DNA of 64,000 nucleotides. Source: an uncultured Pseudomonadales bacterium (GTDB lineage: Bacteria > Pseudomonadota > Gammaproteobacteria > Pseudomonadales > Cellvibrionaceae). The stretch lies in assembly GCA_947494095.1 (NCBI GenBank), contig CANLTI010000016.1, positions 1-64,000 on the forward strand. The letters are read 5' to 3'. The notes under the pieces were generated by a model. The model was given only the letters and a program-made list of their open reading frames with translations. It did not search any database and was not told the DNA's origin. This document shows positions 18,482 to 27,630 of the stretch, in pieces (position 1 is the first letter of the stretch; each line of letters begins with the position of its first letter). The position numbers were made by a program, and so were the translations under genes.

Positions 18482-19807
18482 ATGTCAATGAGCTATCAAT
18501 ACTTACTTAAAAAAATATCTGCTATGGGCCATACACTCAATAACGGGTTAACGAAGGGTTTGGTTTTTGTCGCTACTTTTTTACTATCTATCAATGCGGT
18601 GGCTGGTTTTAGTGTGTCGGGCACGCAATTGCTTGATGGTAATGGCCAGCCTTTTGTTATGCGCGGTATGAACCACCCACATGCGTGGTATTTGGGTGAA
18701 GCCTCTGCTTTTGCCAACATTGCAGCCACTGGCGCTAATACTGTGCGCGTTGTGCTAAGTAATGGCGACCGCTGGACTCGCAATTCAAAGGCGGATGTTG
18801 CTAATGTGATTGCGCTGTGTAAACGAGCGCAGCTTATTTGCCTATTAGAGGTTCACGATGTGACGGGTTCTGGCGAAGAGGGTGCCGCCGGCACTATGGC
18901 CCGTGCAGCGCAATATTGGGTTGATATAAAAGGCGCGCTTAAAGGGCAAGAAGATTACGTTTTAATTAATATTGCTAACGAGCCCATGGGTAATGGACCG
19001 GCGCCTAGCCGCTGGGTGAATGAGCAAAGTGCCGCCATTCGAACATTAAGAGCGGCAGGCTTGACTCATACGCTGGTGATTGATGCCGCGAATTGGGGCC
19101 AGGATTGGCAAAATATTATGCTCGATAATGCCTCGCAGGTAGCGCAAGCCGATTCGCTTAGCAATACGGTATTTAGTGTTCACATGTATGAGGTTTATCA
19201 AAACTATAGTCGTATCAATAACTACGTGACAGGCTTTTTAGCAAATCATAACCTCCCTTTAATTGTGGGTGAGTTTGGTCAGGATCATCAAGGGCAATTT
19301 GTTGATGCCGACTCGATTATGCGAGTCGCTCAAGAGCAAGGCATTGGCTACCTAGGTTGGTCTTGGTCGGGCAATGGTAGCTGCTGTGTGGCGCTGGATA
19401 TTGTGAATAATTTCAACCCTAAAAGCCTGACACCATGGGGGCGGCGTTTGATTAACGGTGTCAATGGAATTGCAAAAACATCGGTAAAAGCCAGTGTGTA
19501 TGGTGGCGTAACCCCGCCACTTTCGAGTAGTAGTGCTGAGAGTAGTCGCTCGTCTAGCTCATCAATGGCATCGAGTTCTTTGTTGTCGAGTTCTTCGGTA
19601 GCGAGTTCTTCCGCAGCGAGCTCTTCAAGTAGTGCAGGCGGCGGTAATTGCGCGCAGCAATGCCAGTGGTATAGCGACGCACCGCGCCCTTTGTGCACAA
19701 CCCAAAGCACCGGCTGGGGCTGGGAAAACAACCAAAGTTGCATTGGGCGCACACTGTGCCAAACGGGGCAGCAGGGCAATGGTGGAATTGTGAGAGTGTG
19801 CAACTAA
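18482..19807 (+). CDS. Secreted GH5 (subfamily 8-like) beta-mannanase with CBM10
   Basis: This enzyme hydrolyses internal beta-1,4-mannosidic bonds of mannan or glucomannan outside the cell. Residues 1-41 form the signal peptide (VATFLLSINAVA). The GH5 barrel (~43-345) begins FSVSGTQLLDGNGQPFVMRG, has NIANEP with the acid/base E167, HMYEVYQ, and IVGEFGQD with the nucleophile E264. WSWSGNGSCC follows near the end. These are GH5_8 features. A serine linker (~353-390) leads to a C-terminal CBM10 (~392-441) with six Cys and conserved Trp/Tyr (CQWYSDAPRPLC, GWGWENNQSC), which binds crystalline cellulose. GAGGA precedes the ATG. A strong terminator follows, so it is monocistronic. Cellulase activity cannot be excluded. 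Confidence 0.9.
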   Translation: MSMSYQYLLKKISAMGHTLNNGLTKGLVFVATFLLSINAVAGFSVSGTQLLDGNGQPFVMRGMNHPHAWYLGEASAFANIAATGANTVRVVLSNGDRWTRNSKADVANVIALCKRAQLICLLEVHDVTGSGEEGAAGTMARAAQYWVDIKGALKGQEDYVLINIANEPMGNGPAPSRWVNEQSAAIRTLRAAGLTHTLVIDAANWGQDWQNIMLDNASQVAQADSLSNTVFSVHMYEVYQNYSRINNYVTGFLANHNLPLIVGEFGQDHQGQFVDADSIMRVAQEQGIGYLGWSWSGNGSCCVALDIVNNFNPKSLTPWGRRLINGVNGIAKTSVKASVYGGVTPPLSSSSAESSRSSSSSMASSSLLSSSSVASSSAASSSSSAGGGNCAQQCQWYSDAPRPLCTTQSTGWGWENNQSCIGRTLCQTGQQGNGGIVRVCN

Positions 19808-19850
19808 CGCCAGAGCCCCTGAGGCACCTCAATATATAGCGATACCGTTT

Positions 19851-19886
19851 AAAAAACCCTCTATGGCTGCGCCTAGAGGGTTTTTT
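19851..19886 (+). terminator. Rho-independent terminator of the mannanase gene
   Basis: AAAAAACCCTCTA pairs with TAGAGGGTTTTTT around a 10-base loop; six T follow the stem. It lies 44 bases after the mannanase stop codon. Confidence 0.9.
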
Positions 19887-20179
19887 GTTGGGCGTAGAGT
19901 TCACAAAAGTGAATCAAAGCACGCCAGTGGAGTGATTAAGCGCGGTGCTCTCGTAGTTCTCCTCGCAGCTATTTTATTTAGTTATCTTCTTAGCTATCCT
20001 CGCAGCCATCGCCTCAGTCTATTAATGCCTCTAAAGTGCCACATCACTGCTTGCACCCCTCTTATCCCTTAGCCCGCTGTGTTGTGTCAACTCACCTTTT
20101 AACGTGGCTACGGCGCTTGCGCGTTAGCCATATAGCTAAACGTAATAACAAAAGAGTTGCGCTGTTTCGTCTTAATAAA
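19887..20179. other. Intergenic region upstream of the TonB cluster
   Basis: There is no supportable gene. Short open frames here have no features. It precedes the Fur-like site and should contain the cluster promoter. Confidence 0.5.
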
Positions 20180-20198
20180 TAAAATAGTAATCATTATC
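20180..20198 (+). promoter_or_regulatory. Fur-box-like operator upstream of exbB
   Basis: The 19 bases ending TAATCATTATC match 15 of 19 positions of the classic Fur consensus, and the following CATTTAGATT extends the AT-rich pattern. The site is 26 bases upstream of the exbB ATG. Iron repression of the whole exbB to piuC cluster is the likely outcome. Confidence 0.7.
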
Positions 20199-20223
20199 AT
20201 TTAGATTAACTTTGGGTTTTGCA

Positions 20224-20889
20224 ATGATTGAGTTACTTATGAACGGCGGAATTGTGGTGTGGCTGTTACTTGGCCTTTCGGTAGTTGCACTGAGCGTGAG
20301 CTTGCTGAAGGCTTGGCAGTTGTACCGCACGCAGGCAAAGCCTGTAGATGCTATCGAGCAAGCCTTTGGTTTTTTGCAGCAAGGCAAATGCTCGCAAGCA
20401 CTGTTATTAGTAAACGGTCAGCGCAATTACCGTGCGTTACTGGTTAGTAGTGCGGTGCAGCTTATTGATAAGTCTGGGATGGCTATTGATGACATTAAAG
20501 ATGAGGTGTATCGCCAAGCGCAGCTAGCCATTGCACAGCTCAATAGCTATTTGCGTGTGCTAGAGGTTATAGCCACATTGGCGCCACTCATGGGGCTTTT
20601 TGGTACCGTTATAGGCATGATCGAAGCGTTTAAAGCCATGGAGGCTGCCGGCGCGCAAGTGAACCCAGCGGTGTTATCTGGCGGTATTTGGCAGGCGCTT
20701 TTAACAACCGCTGTAGGTTTGGCTGTGGCGATTCCGGTATCTATGCTGAACAGCTATTTTGAGCGTAAAGCCGAGGTAGAAGCGCAGGCGATTCAAAATG
20801 ATTTACAGCGTGTTTTTACCTTATATGCCAGTGCCAATACCTCAACAGCCAAGGGCAAAGTTTCGGCAATGCCATCGGATACTGAGTAG
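20224..20889 (+). CDS. exbB: ExbB/MotA/TolQ-type proton channel subunit
   Basis: This inner-membrane protein uses the proton gradient to drive TonB. Residues ~5-28 form the first membrane segment (GGIVVWLLLGLSVVALSVSLL), followed by a cytoplasmic region. Two further segments lie near 115-140 (VIATLAPLMGLFGTVIGMIEAF, the conserved MotA/ExbB core with GLFGTVIGM) and ~155-180 (GGIWQALLTTAVGLAVAIPV). The length of 221 residues is normal for ExbB. I chose the ATG at 20224 (MIELLMNGG) rather than an upstream TTG at 20212. It is the first gene of a tight cluster, with exbD following 5 bases after its stop, and lies just downstream of a Fur-like site. Confidence 0.92.
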   Translation: MIELLMNGGIVVWLLLGLSVVALSVSLLKAWQLYRTQAKPVDAIEQAFGFLQQGKCSQALLLVNGQRNYRALLVSSAVQLIDKSGMAIDDIKDEVYRQAQLAIAQLNSYLRVLEVIATLAPLMGLFGTVIGMIEAFKAMEAAGAQVNPAVLSGGIWQALLTTAVGLAVAIPVSMLNSYFERKAEVEAQAIQNDLQRVFTLYASANTSTAKGKVSAMPSDTE

Positions 20890-20894
20890 CGGCT

Positions 20895-21371
20895 ATGTCA
20901 ACTTTAGTCATGTCGAATTTAGCGGTGCCTTGCTTAATCTTACCGCCAAAGCGCAAAAAAAGTATCAGCTTAACCGCCTTGATTGATGTGGTATTTATTT
21001 TGTTGATGTTTTTTATGCTGACCTCTTCATTTACCCAATTTAGCGCCATCGACATGCAGACGGCTTTAGCGGCAAGCGCCACTTCAGAGCTTAAACCGCA
21101 GCAATTGCATTTGGATATTGAGGGGCAATTACGCAGTGTTGATAGCGCCAATACAGGGGCTGTGTTGAGTGATGACATGCTGCAAGCTGCGTGGGATAAC
21201 CAAACTGCCACGGTAGTGCTACCTGCGGGTAATACGCCAGTGCAGATCATTGTCGATACCCTTAGCCGCTTACAATCATTGGGCTTTACGCGTGTGACCT
21301 TGGCGCCGCTGGCGACCAATACCCAAGCGCTCACTTTACCAACACTTAATACACCAAAGGCGGCGCTCTAA
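20895..21371 (+). CDS. exbD: ExbD-type biopolymer transporter subunit (first copy)
   Basis: It works with ExbB as the channel energising TonB. It has a short cytoplasmic N-terminus, a single membrane segment (~32-50, ALIDVVFILLMFFMLTSSF) with the conserved Asp that carries protons (D35 in LIDVVF), and a periplasmic domain. The length of 158 residues is typical. Its stop overlaps the start of the second exbD by one base (TAATG), which indicates coupled translation. Confidence 0.9.
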   Translation: MSTLVMSNLAVPCLILPPKRKKSISLTALIDVVFILLMFFMLTSSFTQFSAIDMQTALAASATSELKPQQLHLDIEGQLRSVDSANTGAVLSDDMLQAAWDNQTATVVLPAGNTPVQIIVDTLSRLQSLGFTRVTLAPLATNTQALTLPTLNTPKAAL

Positions 21372-21796
21372 TGGCCCGCCCAATGAACCTTTGTCAGCTA
21401 TCTAAGCGTAAGGCGAGTACCGACGATAATTTAATACCGCTGATTAATATTGTTTTTTTGTTGCTTATTTTTTTTATGATTGCGGGCAAAATTGAAGTCA
21501 TACACGATGCGGGTTTAGCGTTGCCTATTAGCGCAAAAGCCAAGCCTGCTAGCGATCAGCCTATCACTTTGCAGTTGTCTAAAGACAAAAGCATTCGGGT
21601 CAATAATACACTTGTGAGTTTAGAGGTTTTACCGAGCGCACTAGCGGACTTATTACTGCAATACCCCGCAAAAATTGCTGTGCGCGCAGACAAACAGACT
21701 ACCTACCAAGACTTAGATCAGGTACTAAACATACTGCGTGCGGCAGGGTTTAGCACCATTAACCTGTTTACCTTAACCGTGGAGCCGAGCGCATGA
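21371..21796 (+). CDS. exbD: ExbD-type biopolymer transporter subunit (second copy)
   Basis: This is a second, distinct ExbD of 141 residues. The membrane segment ([20 protein letters not shown], ~21-40) has Asn where the usual proton-carrying Asp of LIDVVF stands in the first copy, although D18/D19 lie just before it. Such a change could make this subunit structural only. The periplasmic part contains a typical [17 protein letters not shown]. It overlaps tonB by four bases (ATGA). Confidence 0.88.
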   Translation: MARPMNLCQLSKRKASTDDNLIPLINIVFLLLIFFMIAGKIEVIHDAGLALPISAKAKPASDQPITLQLSKDKSIRVNNTLVSLEVLPSALADLLLQYPAKIAVRADKQTTYQDLDQVLNILRAAGFSTINLFTLTVEPSA

Positions 21797-23016
21797 GTGT
21801 GTTTAATCGCTGCACGGTTAAGTATTGCGCTAAAACGCAATATGCCGATGCGGCTACTAATACGAGTCGCCAAACGGGCGCGGCTTGGGCTGGCCTTAGT
21901 GGGCAGGTGCTGGCAGGCCAAGGCACCTTTGATGTAGTTGCTGACCGGGGCCGCTGGCTTGTGGCTATTGTACTTGCTGTTTTGGTGCATGGCGTAGTGT
22001 TGGCTGCACTATGGGTTGAGCCTGATGTACTGGAAGGCGGCGCTTTGGGTGAAGGGCAAGATGGCATTGAGGTGGGCTTGGGTATGCTTGGTGCTTATCA
22101 AGCGCAAGAGCAAATCATCTCTGAGCGGCAATATGATGCAATAGCCCCCGAGCCTCAAAAAACAACTGTGACACAACCCAAATCTATAAAACCAGAACCC
22201 ATAAAACCAGAATCTTTAAGGCCAGAGCCTATAAAACCAGAGCCTCTCAAAAAAGAGCCTCTCAAAAAAGAGCCTCTCAAAAAAGAGCCTCTCAAAAAAG
22301 AACGGGTAAAAGCCCCTCATTCGGCCCCCGCTCAGCCTAAATTAGTGGCGCCACAGGAGGCGGTTGCTGCTCCTGTCATTAAGCGTGCCGATGAATTGGC
22401 CATTGCTGAACCTCAAGCTGAACCTCAAACTGAAACTAAGCCCAAAACGGTGCCTAAAGTTGTATCTGAAATTGTGCCTACAAGTGTACCTGCCAATGAG
22501 TCCAAGCAAGCACTGCCAGAGGCTAATGCCACTACACCGGTAAACACTAAAGACCTTGAAGCCCCATCAAAGATTACTGAGCCAGAAAGTACACAGCAAG
22601 AAAGTACACAGCAAGAAAGTACGCCAGCCCCTGCGCCTAAAGCGCGTAAAGCTGCACATCGAGGCACCGGCCGTGCAAGTTCAAACCGCTCGGGTGGTAA
22701 AGCGGGCAGTGCACAAAGTTATTTTGCGGCCATCTCTGCCCGTTTGAGTGCCTTTAAAACCTACCCCAAAGCGCTTAAGCGGCAAAAGCAGCAAGGCATA
22801 GTCACGCTGCAATTTACGATAGACCGCGATGGCTATGTTTTAGCTTCCAGTATTAAAAAAAGCTCGGGTTACCCTGAGCTTGATCAAGCGGCGCTGCAGA
22901 TGCTTGCTGCAGCCAATCCGTTACCGCCGGTGCCAGAGTCTATTAAGCGCGAGCGACTGACTTTGGTCTTCCCTATCGATTACTCACTTATCACCAACTC
23001 CGTATTTAAGGAATAG
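21793..23016 (+). CDS. tonB: TonB energy transducer
   Basis: TonB spans the periplasm and passes energy from ExbBD to outer-membrane receptors. This 407-residue form has an unusually long cytoplasmic tail (~55 residues) before its membrane anchor ([20 protein letters not shown], ~54-73). A long Pro/Lys/Glu-rich spacer follows, including four exact EPLKK units (15-bp DNA repeats at 22240-22299) and ESTQQ repeats (~22588-22622). The C-terminal domain (~315-400) shows [18 protein letters not shown] and [12 protein letters not shown], typical of TonB. The start overlaps exbD by four bases. A receptor gene follows 5 bases after the stop. Confidence 0.93.
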   Translation: MSVFNRCTVKYCAKTQYADAATNTSRQTGAAWAGLSGQVLAGQGTFDVVADRGRWLVAIVLAVLVHGVVLAALWVEPDVLEGGALGEGQDGIEVGLGMLGAYQAQEQIISERQYDAIAPEPQKTTVTQPKSIKPEPIKPESLRPEPIKPEPLKKEPLKKEPLKKEPLKKERVKAPHSAPAQPKLVAPQEAVAAPVIKRADELAIAEPQAEPQTETKPKTVPKVVSEIVPTSVPANESKQALPEANATTPVNTKDLEAPSKITEPESTQQESTQQESTPAPAPKARKAAHRGTGRASSNRSGGKAGSAQSYFAAISARLSAFKTYPKALKRQKQQGIVTLQFTIDRDGYVLASSIKKSSGYPELDQAALQMLAAANPLPPVPESIKRERLTLVFPIDYSLITNSVFKE

Positions 23017-23021
23017 CTCCT

Positions 23022-25361
23022 ATGAACTCTAAAAAACCCAATGCTTCGGCCTCTTTGAGCTTGCGCTCACCGAGCTTTAACACGCCAAAAACTTTGTTAG
23101 CATTAAGTTTACCTAGCCTATTGTTAAGTCCTTTAGCGGTGGCACAAGAAGATGAACCTATTGTACTTGATACACTACAAATCGAAGAGCGCACATTAGA
23201 TACCAACCCTTATGCACAAGCTGGCGCGCCGTACAAAGCGCAAACCTCGGGCGATGCACGGCACGTCAAAGAGCTTGCCGATACACCACAAACCATTAGC
23301 GTGTTAACACAAACGCAAATTAAAGAGTCGGGCAAAACCGACTTAAAAGATATTTTAGCCGCGCAGCCGGGTATTACTTTAGGTACCGGTGAAAACGGTA
23401 ATGCTTTTGGTGATCGCTATATTATTCGCGGCCAAGAAGCGCGCAGCGATGTATTTGTTGATGGCTTGCGTGACCCTGGTATGACAACCCGTGAAAGCTT
23501 TGCCACCGAACAAGTTGAAATTACTAAAGGCCCAAGCTCTACCTTTGCTGGCCGTGGCTCGACCGGTGGTGCTGTTAATAGCATTACTAAGCAAGCCAGT
23601 ACAGAGTATGACTTTAATAAGCTCGAAGGCGGTTTAGGAACCGACGGCTATCGTCGTATTACACTAGACAGCAATAAAACTATTAATGATGACCTTGCGG
23701 TGCGCGCTAACGTTTTGTATTCCGCTAAAGATATTCCCGATCGCAGCCCTGCCGACCAAGAGCGCAATGGCTTGGCATTGTCGGCGGCTTACCAAGCCAC
23801 GGATAAACTTAAATTGGTGGCCGATTATTATTATTTAAAAGCAGAAGACACCCCAGACTTGGGTACTTATATTACGCCCAATGGCGGTACACCAGTCCAC
23901 GACTTACCCATGTATACCCAAAAAGGGCAAGACTTTTTAACATCAGACATTAATACTTTTACTTTGCGCGCACAATATGAAATAAGCAGCGATACGCGCA
24001 TCGAAAACTTAATGCGCTATGGCACAACTGATAATGGTTATGTGACTACCGGTGCGCGCGGTACAACGCGTGATGCGACCGACCCCGATGCACCCGGCGC
24101 TGCAACGGTTAGCTTGAGTACGCACCAAGGCTGGCAAGATGTGGCTTATTTAGCTAACCAGTTTAACGTTTACCTAGACCGCAATGTCGGTGGCCTTAAA
24201 CACAACTTTGTGATCAGTGCTGAGTACAGCGCGCTAGATGTCGAAAACGGTGTGTACAACGTTGACAATACCGGTGCCACTAACTGCATTACTGGGGGGC
24301 GTCGTGGTGCCTCTGCTGGCTATTGCATTGTGGATGCAAATGGCAATTATGTTGATAACATTAACGGGTTAATGGGTCGCAACATTACAAAAGGTGCACA
24401 AGACTCTGATTACGCATTAGATACTTTCTCGATGTCATTAATGGATACGGTTGATATTACTGATGATTGGTCGGTGTTTGCCGGTGTGCGTATTGATAGC
24501 TTTGATTATTCAAATTTAGTGACCAGCCAAGGTGAAGTAACAGCGTATGATTACTCCGATACTTTATGGAATGGTCATGTTGGTGTGGTACATGATATTA
24601 ATGAAAATGCGAACGTTTACTTTACCTATAGCACTTCCAGTAATGTGAACGGTGGGGAGTCTGACTTGGGGGGTAACTGTGGTTATGGTGGTATTTGTGG
24701 CGATCCACAACAAGTGACCGACAGCAAGCCCGAAAGTACACAAAACCTCGAGCTAGGTACCAAGTGGAATGTCTTTAACGACAAGTTACTGATCTCTGCA
24801 GCTATTTTCCAGATCACTAAAGATGATGTCATGGAAAGTGTTGGCGCTGACGATTATGCTAACTTAGGCACGCTTAATACCGGTAAAAGCCGCGTAAAAG
24901 GCGCCGAGTTATCGATTGTGGGTAATATCACCGAAAAGCTCAGCACTCAATTGGGTCTCACGGTGATGGATGCCGAAATATTGGCCTCCATTAACAAAGA
25001 TACTCTAGGCCGTACGCTCAGTAACTTTGCCGACGACAGTGCATTTTTACAATTGCGTTACCAAATGAGCGAGGCGTTTTCTTTTGGCGGCACCATGACT
25101 TACTCTAGCGAAATGTACGCAGGCCAGCCAGATTCAGCGGCAGGCTTTAATGCGACGATTGGCGATTACTCGTACACTATTCCTAGCTATACCGCCTTTG
25201 ATTTATTTGCTTCTTATGCCTTTAGTGAGCAGCTCGATTTACGCTTGAACGTAGCTAACGTGGCCGATAATGATTATTACCTAGCGGCTTATCGCAGCGG
25301 TGCTTTTGCATACATAGGTGCGGCAAGAAATGCAAAACTCACTTTAGCTTATGAGTTTTAA
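23022..25361 (+). CDS. TonB-dependent catecholate-type siderophore receptor (Fiu/PiuA-like)
   Basis: This outer-membrane gated channel imports a ferric siderophore. It has an N-terminal signal (LLALSLPSLLLSPLAVAQ), a TonB-box-like DTLQIEER near residues 50-57, a plug domain (KELADTPQTISVLTQTQIKESG, YIIRGQEARSDVFVDGLRDPG, EVTKGPSS-like EITKGPSS) and a 22-strand barrel ending in an aromatic residue (AYEF). The length of 779 residues is normal. It is co-transcribed behind exbB-exbD-exbD-tonB and is followed by a PiuC-type hydroxylase, the pair seen as fiu-ybiX in E. coli and piuA-piuC in Pseudomonas. The exact ligand is not determined. Confidence 0.92.
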   Translation: MNSKKPNASASLSLRSPSFNTPKTLLALSLPSLLLSPLAVAQEDEPIVLDTLQIEERTLDTNPYAQAGAPYKAQTSGDARHVKELADTPQTISVLTQTQIKESGKTDLKDILAAQPGITLGTGENGNAFGDRYIIRGQEARSDVFVDGLRDPGMTTRESFATEQVEITKGPSSTFAGRGSTGGAVNSITKQASTEYDFNKLEGGLGTDGYRRITLDSNKTINDDLAVRANVLYSAKDIPDRSPADQERNGLALSAAYQATDKLKLVADYYYLKAEDTPDLGTYITPNGGTPVHDLPMYTQKGQDFLTSDINTFTLRAQYEISSDTRIENLMRYGTTDNGYVTTGARGTTRDATDPDAPGAATVSLSTHQGWQDVAYLANQFNVYLDRNVGGLKHNFVISAEYSALDVENGVYNVDNTGATNCITGGRRGASAGYCIVDANGNYVDNINGLMGRNITKGAQDSDYALDTFSMSLMDTVDITDDWSVFAGVRIDSFDYSNLVTSQGEVTAYDYSDTLWNGHVGVVHDINENANVYFTYSTSSNVNGGESDLGGNCGYGGICGDPQQVTDSKPESTQNLELGTKWNVFNDKLLISAAIFQITKDDVMESVGADDYANLGTLNTGKSRVKGAELSIVGNITEKLSTQLGLTVMDAEILASINKDTLGRTLSNFADDSAFLQLRYQMSEAFSFGGTMTYSSEMYAGQPDSAAGFNATIGDYSYTIPSYTAFDLFASYAFSEQLDLRLNVANVADNDYYLAAYRSGAFAYIGAARNAKLTLAYEF

Positions 25362-25483
25362 GCCTGTTTTTCAGCTTACACTGCTAGGCTAGTACAATTT
25401 TTTTGAACTAGTCAATTTTTGTTAAATTAGTACATTTTTTTGAATAGGTACAATAAGCGCGGCATTGATTGCCGCGTTACTCA

Positions 25484-25516
25484 GGGAGTGAGCGATTAGG
25501 TCGCGCTCCCTTTTTT
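25484..25516 (+). terminator. Probable terminator after the receptor gene
   Basis: GGGAG pairs with CTCCC, followed by six T. A second hairpin (CGCGGC / GCCGCG, 25459-25477) lies just before it. It may end part of the tonB transcripts; the following GGCGCTGTTTTAT-type repeats are unexplained. Confidence 0.6.
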
Positions 25517-25585
25517 ACTTAAGATGCTGTTTTATTTAAGGCGCTGTTTTATCTAAAGTGCTGTTTTATTGAGGGGGCTTTTGCT

Positions 25586-26704
25586 ATGACTGCCGATCAT
25601 TATATTTTACCTAAACTGGCGAATATTCCAGCCGATGTAATTGCGATTTGTGATTACGAGCGCTTGGCAAAAGAGTATATGCCGCACGGTATTTATGAAT
25701 ATATTGCCGGTGGCGCAGGTGATGATATTACCTTAAATGGCAACCGCCGCGCCTTTGATGCGATTGGTATGAATATGCGTGTCTTGCGCAAGTTTACACA
25801 AGGCTCCACGTCGATGACATTAAATGGCGAAGCGTTTGCTTCGCCATTATTGGTTGCGCCTTTGGCTTATCAAGCCCTAGTGCACCCCGAGGGCGAGCTG
25901 GCTACCGTGGCCGCAGTTAATGCCGTCGATATGGGTATGCTGACCAGTACATTGTCGTCGGTAGCGCTAGAGGATATAGGCGCGCAACAACAAACCCCTA
26001 AGTGGTTCCAGCTGTATATACAGCCCAACGCCGAACATACCTTAGATTTACTAAGGCGAGCCGAGCAGGCGCATTACACCGCCATTGTGGTTACCGTAGA
26101 TGCCCCGGTAAGTGGCTTGCGTAACCGCCAGCAGCGTGCAGGCTTTAGTTTGCCCGCAAACGTGGTAGCGGCTAATTTGCGTGATTACCCGCAGGCAAAA
26201 ACCCAAGCCTTAGCGCAGGGGCAAAGTGTATTACTCAACGGGCTTATGGCAGATGCCCCTAGTTGGCAAGATATTCAGTGGTTGTGTGAACACACTCGGC
26301 TACCGATTTGGGTAAAAGGCATTAGTCATCCGCAAGATGCCATTATGGCGATCCAAAGTGGCTGCGCAGGCATTGTTGTTTCTAATCATGGTGGGCGCAC
26401 CCTTGATGGTTTGGCGCCTAGTATTACAGTGCTGCCGAGTGTGCGCCAAGCTGTGGGCAATACATTACCTATTTTGCTTGATAGCGGTATTCGCCGAGGC
26501 ACTGATATTTTTAAGGCATTGGCGCTAGGCGCTAATGGTGTATTAATTGGCCGCCCCGTACTCAATGGTTTAGCGGTAGCGGGGGCCTTAGGGGTTGCGC
26601 ATAGCTTAACGTTACTACAGCAAGAGTTTGAGCTGGCGATGGCACTAGCGGGCTGCCAAACCCTTGGTGATATTCAAGCTGATTGCATTCATGTAAATAC
26701 TTAA
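25586..26704 (+). CDS. FMN-dependent alpha-hydroxyacid oxidase/dehydrogenase
   Basis: It oxidises an L-2-hydroxy acid such as lactate or glycolate with FMN. It is a full-length TIM barrel of 372 residues: YEYIAGGAGDDITL (~37-50) near the N-terminus, a Y144-containing WFQLYI, the FMN-binding K244 (IWVKGI), and the catalytic H268 with R271 in SNHGGRTLDG. LLDSGIRRGTDIFKAL and GANGVLIGRP form the phosphate-binding end. It sits between the siderophore receptor and the PiuC gene, an arrangement found in other iron-regulated clusters where the role is unclear. Lactate use or siderophore-related chemistry are both possible. Confidence 0.88.
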   Translation: MTADHYILPKLANIPADVIAICDYERLAKEYMPHGIYEYIAGGAGDDITLNGNRRAFDAIGMNMRVLRKFTQGSTSMTLNGEAFASPLLVAPLAYQALVHPEGELATVAAVNAVDMGMLTSTLSSVALEDIGAQQQTPKWFQLYIQPNAEHTLDLLRRAEQAHYTAIVVTVDAPVSGLRNRQQRAGFSLPANVVAANLRDYPQAKTQALAQGQSVLLNGLMADAPSWQDIQWLCEHTRLPIWVKGISHPQDAIMAIQSGCAGIVVSNHGGRTLDGLAPSITVLPSVRQAVGNTLPILLDSGIRRGTDIFKALALGANGVLIGRPVLNGLAVAGALGVAHSLTLLQQEFELAMALAGCQTLGDIQADCIHVNT

Positions 26705-26767
26705 ACCGTTGCTTAAAGACTGACACTCTGCCAATAATTAACGCACGCACAGTATTTGAGAGGCCCT

Positions 26768-27472
26768 ATGTTAACGATTATTGATGCACTATTATCACCC
26801 GAAGAAGTGAGCCAATTTAACCACGCGCTAGCAAGTGGGCCTTGGCAAGAGGGTAAAATATCGGCCGGTAGCCAAGCGGCACAGGTTAAAAACAACGAGC
26901 AATTCGATGATGCTCATCCCGTAGCTTGCGAGCTTAGAAATGCCTTGCTGTATAAGCTTGCTGCGCACCCTTTATTTATGTCATCGGCGTTGCCAAACCA
27001 TATATACCCACCTAAATTTAATCGCTACTCGCAAGGCGCGCATTACGGTTTACATGTTGATAGTGCAATCATGCCCATGCCTTATGAGAGTCGCAGTGCT
27101 CATGGCGGTACTCGCAGCATGCGCACCGATGTATCGGCGACGGTATTTTTAAGTGACCCCAATACTTATGAGGGTGGCGAGCTAAGTATCGAAACACCGT
27201 TTGGCCTGCAGCACATTAAGCTTGACGCGGGTAGTGTGATTTTGTATCCCGCCAGTAGTTTGCACCAAGTAAACCCAGTCACTAAAGGTTGCAGGGTGGC
27301 GTCATTTTTTTGGGTCGAGAGCCTCGTGCGTAGTAGCGAGCACCGCGCCACGCTTTTTGATTTAGATCAGTCGATTCAAGCATTAACGTTAACCTTCGGT
27401 AATAGCAACTCCGAGGTTAAGCGTTTGAGTGGGGTGTACCATAATTTACTGCGCGGCTGGGCAAGCGGCTAG
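26768..27472 (+). CDS. piuC: PKHD-type Fe(II)/2-oxoglutarate hydroxylase (PiuC/YbiX)
   Basis: This is a 2-oxoglutarate- and iron-dependent dioxygenase linked to siderophore receptors. The sequence matches YbiX from the first residues (GSQAAQVKNNEQFD at ~34-47). Iron ligands H96 and D98 (YGLHVDS) and H166 (LHQVNP), with R176 for 2-oxoglutarate, are all present. The length is 234 residues from the ATG at 26768, chosen because GAGAGG lies just upstream; an in-frame TTG 12 bases earlier is less likely. Its place after a Fiu/PiuA-like receptor fits. It ends the iron cluster. Confidence 0.93.
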   Translation: MLTIIDALLSPEEVSQFNHALASGPWQEGKISAGSQAAQVKNNEQFDDAHPVACELRNALLYKLAAHPLFMSSALPNHIYPPKFNRYSQGAHYGLHVDSAIMPMPYESRSAHGGTRSMRTDVSATVFLSDPNTYEGGELSIETPFGLQHIKLDAGSVILYPASSLHQVNPVTKGCRVASFFWVESLVRSSEHRATLFDLDQSIQALTLTFGNSNSEVKRLSGVYHNLLRGWASG

Positions 27473-27630
27473 TGCAGTGGGGTGGTTAATATGTTATGGA
27501 TAGGTAGGGTAGGGTGATTCCATTTAAATTTTATAATTTTTATTTTTAATGTGCATCATAAATTTTTAATTTTTAATAATAGAGCCCAATATAAATCACT
27601 GAAGCGATTGATATTTTTAAATGAGTAAAA
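27473..27630. other. AT-rich intergenic stretch
   Basis: I see nothing beyond AT-rich sequence before the direct repeats at 27631. Confidence 0.5.

Noticed and set aside
19348..19904. Frames antisense to the CBM10 and serine linker of the mannanase
   Set aside because: They are shadows of the real gene; the plus-strand protein has clear catalytic residues and CBM10 cysteines.
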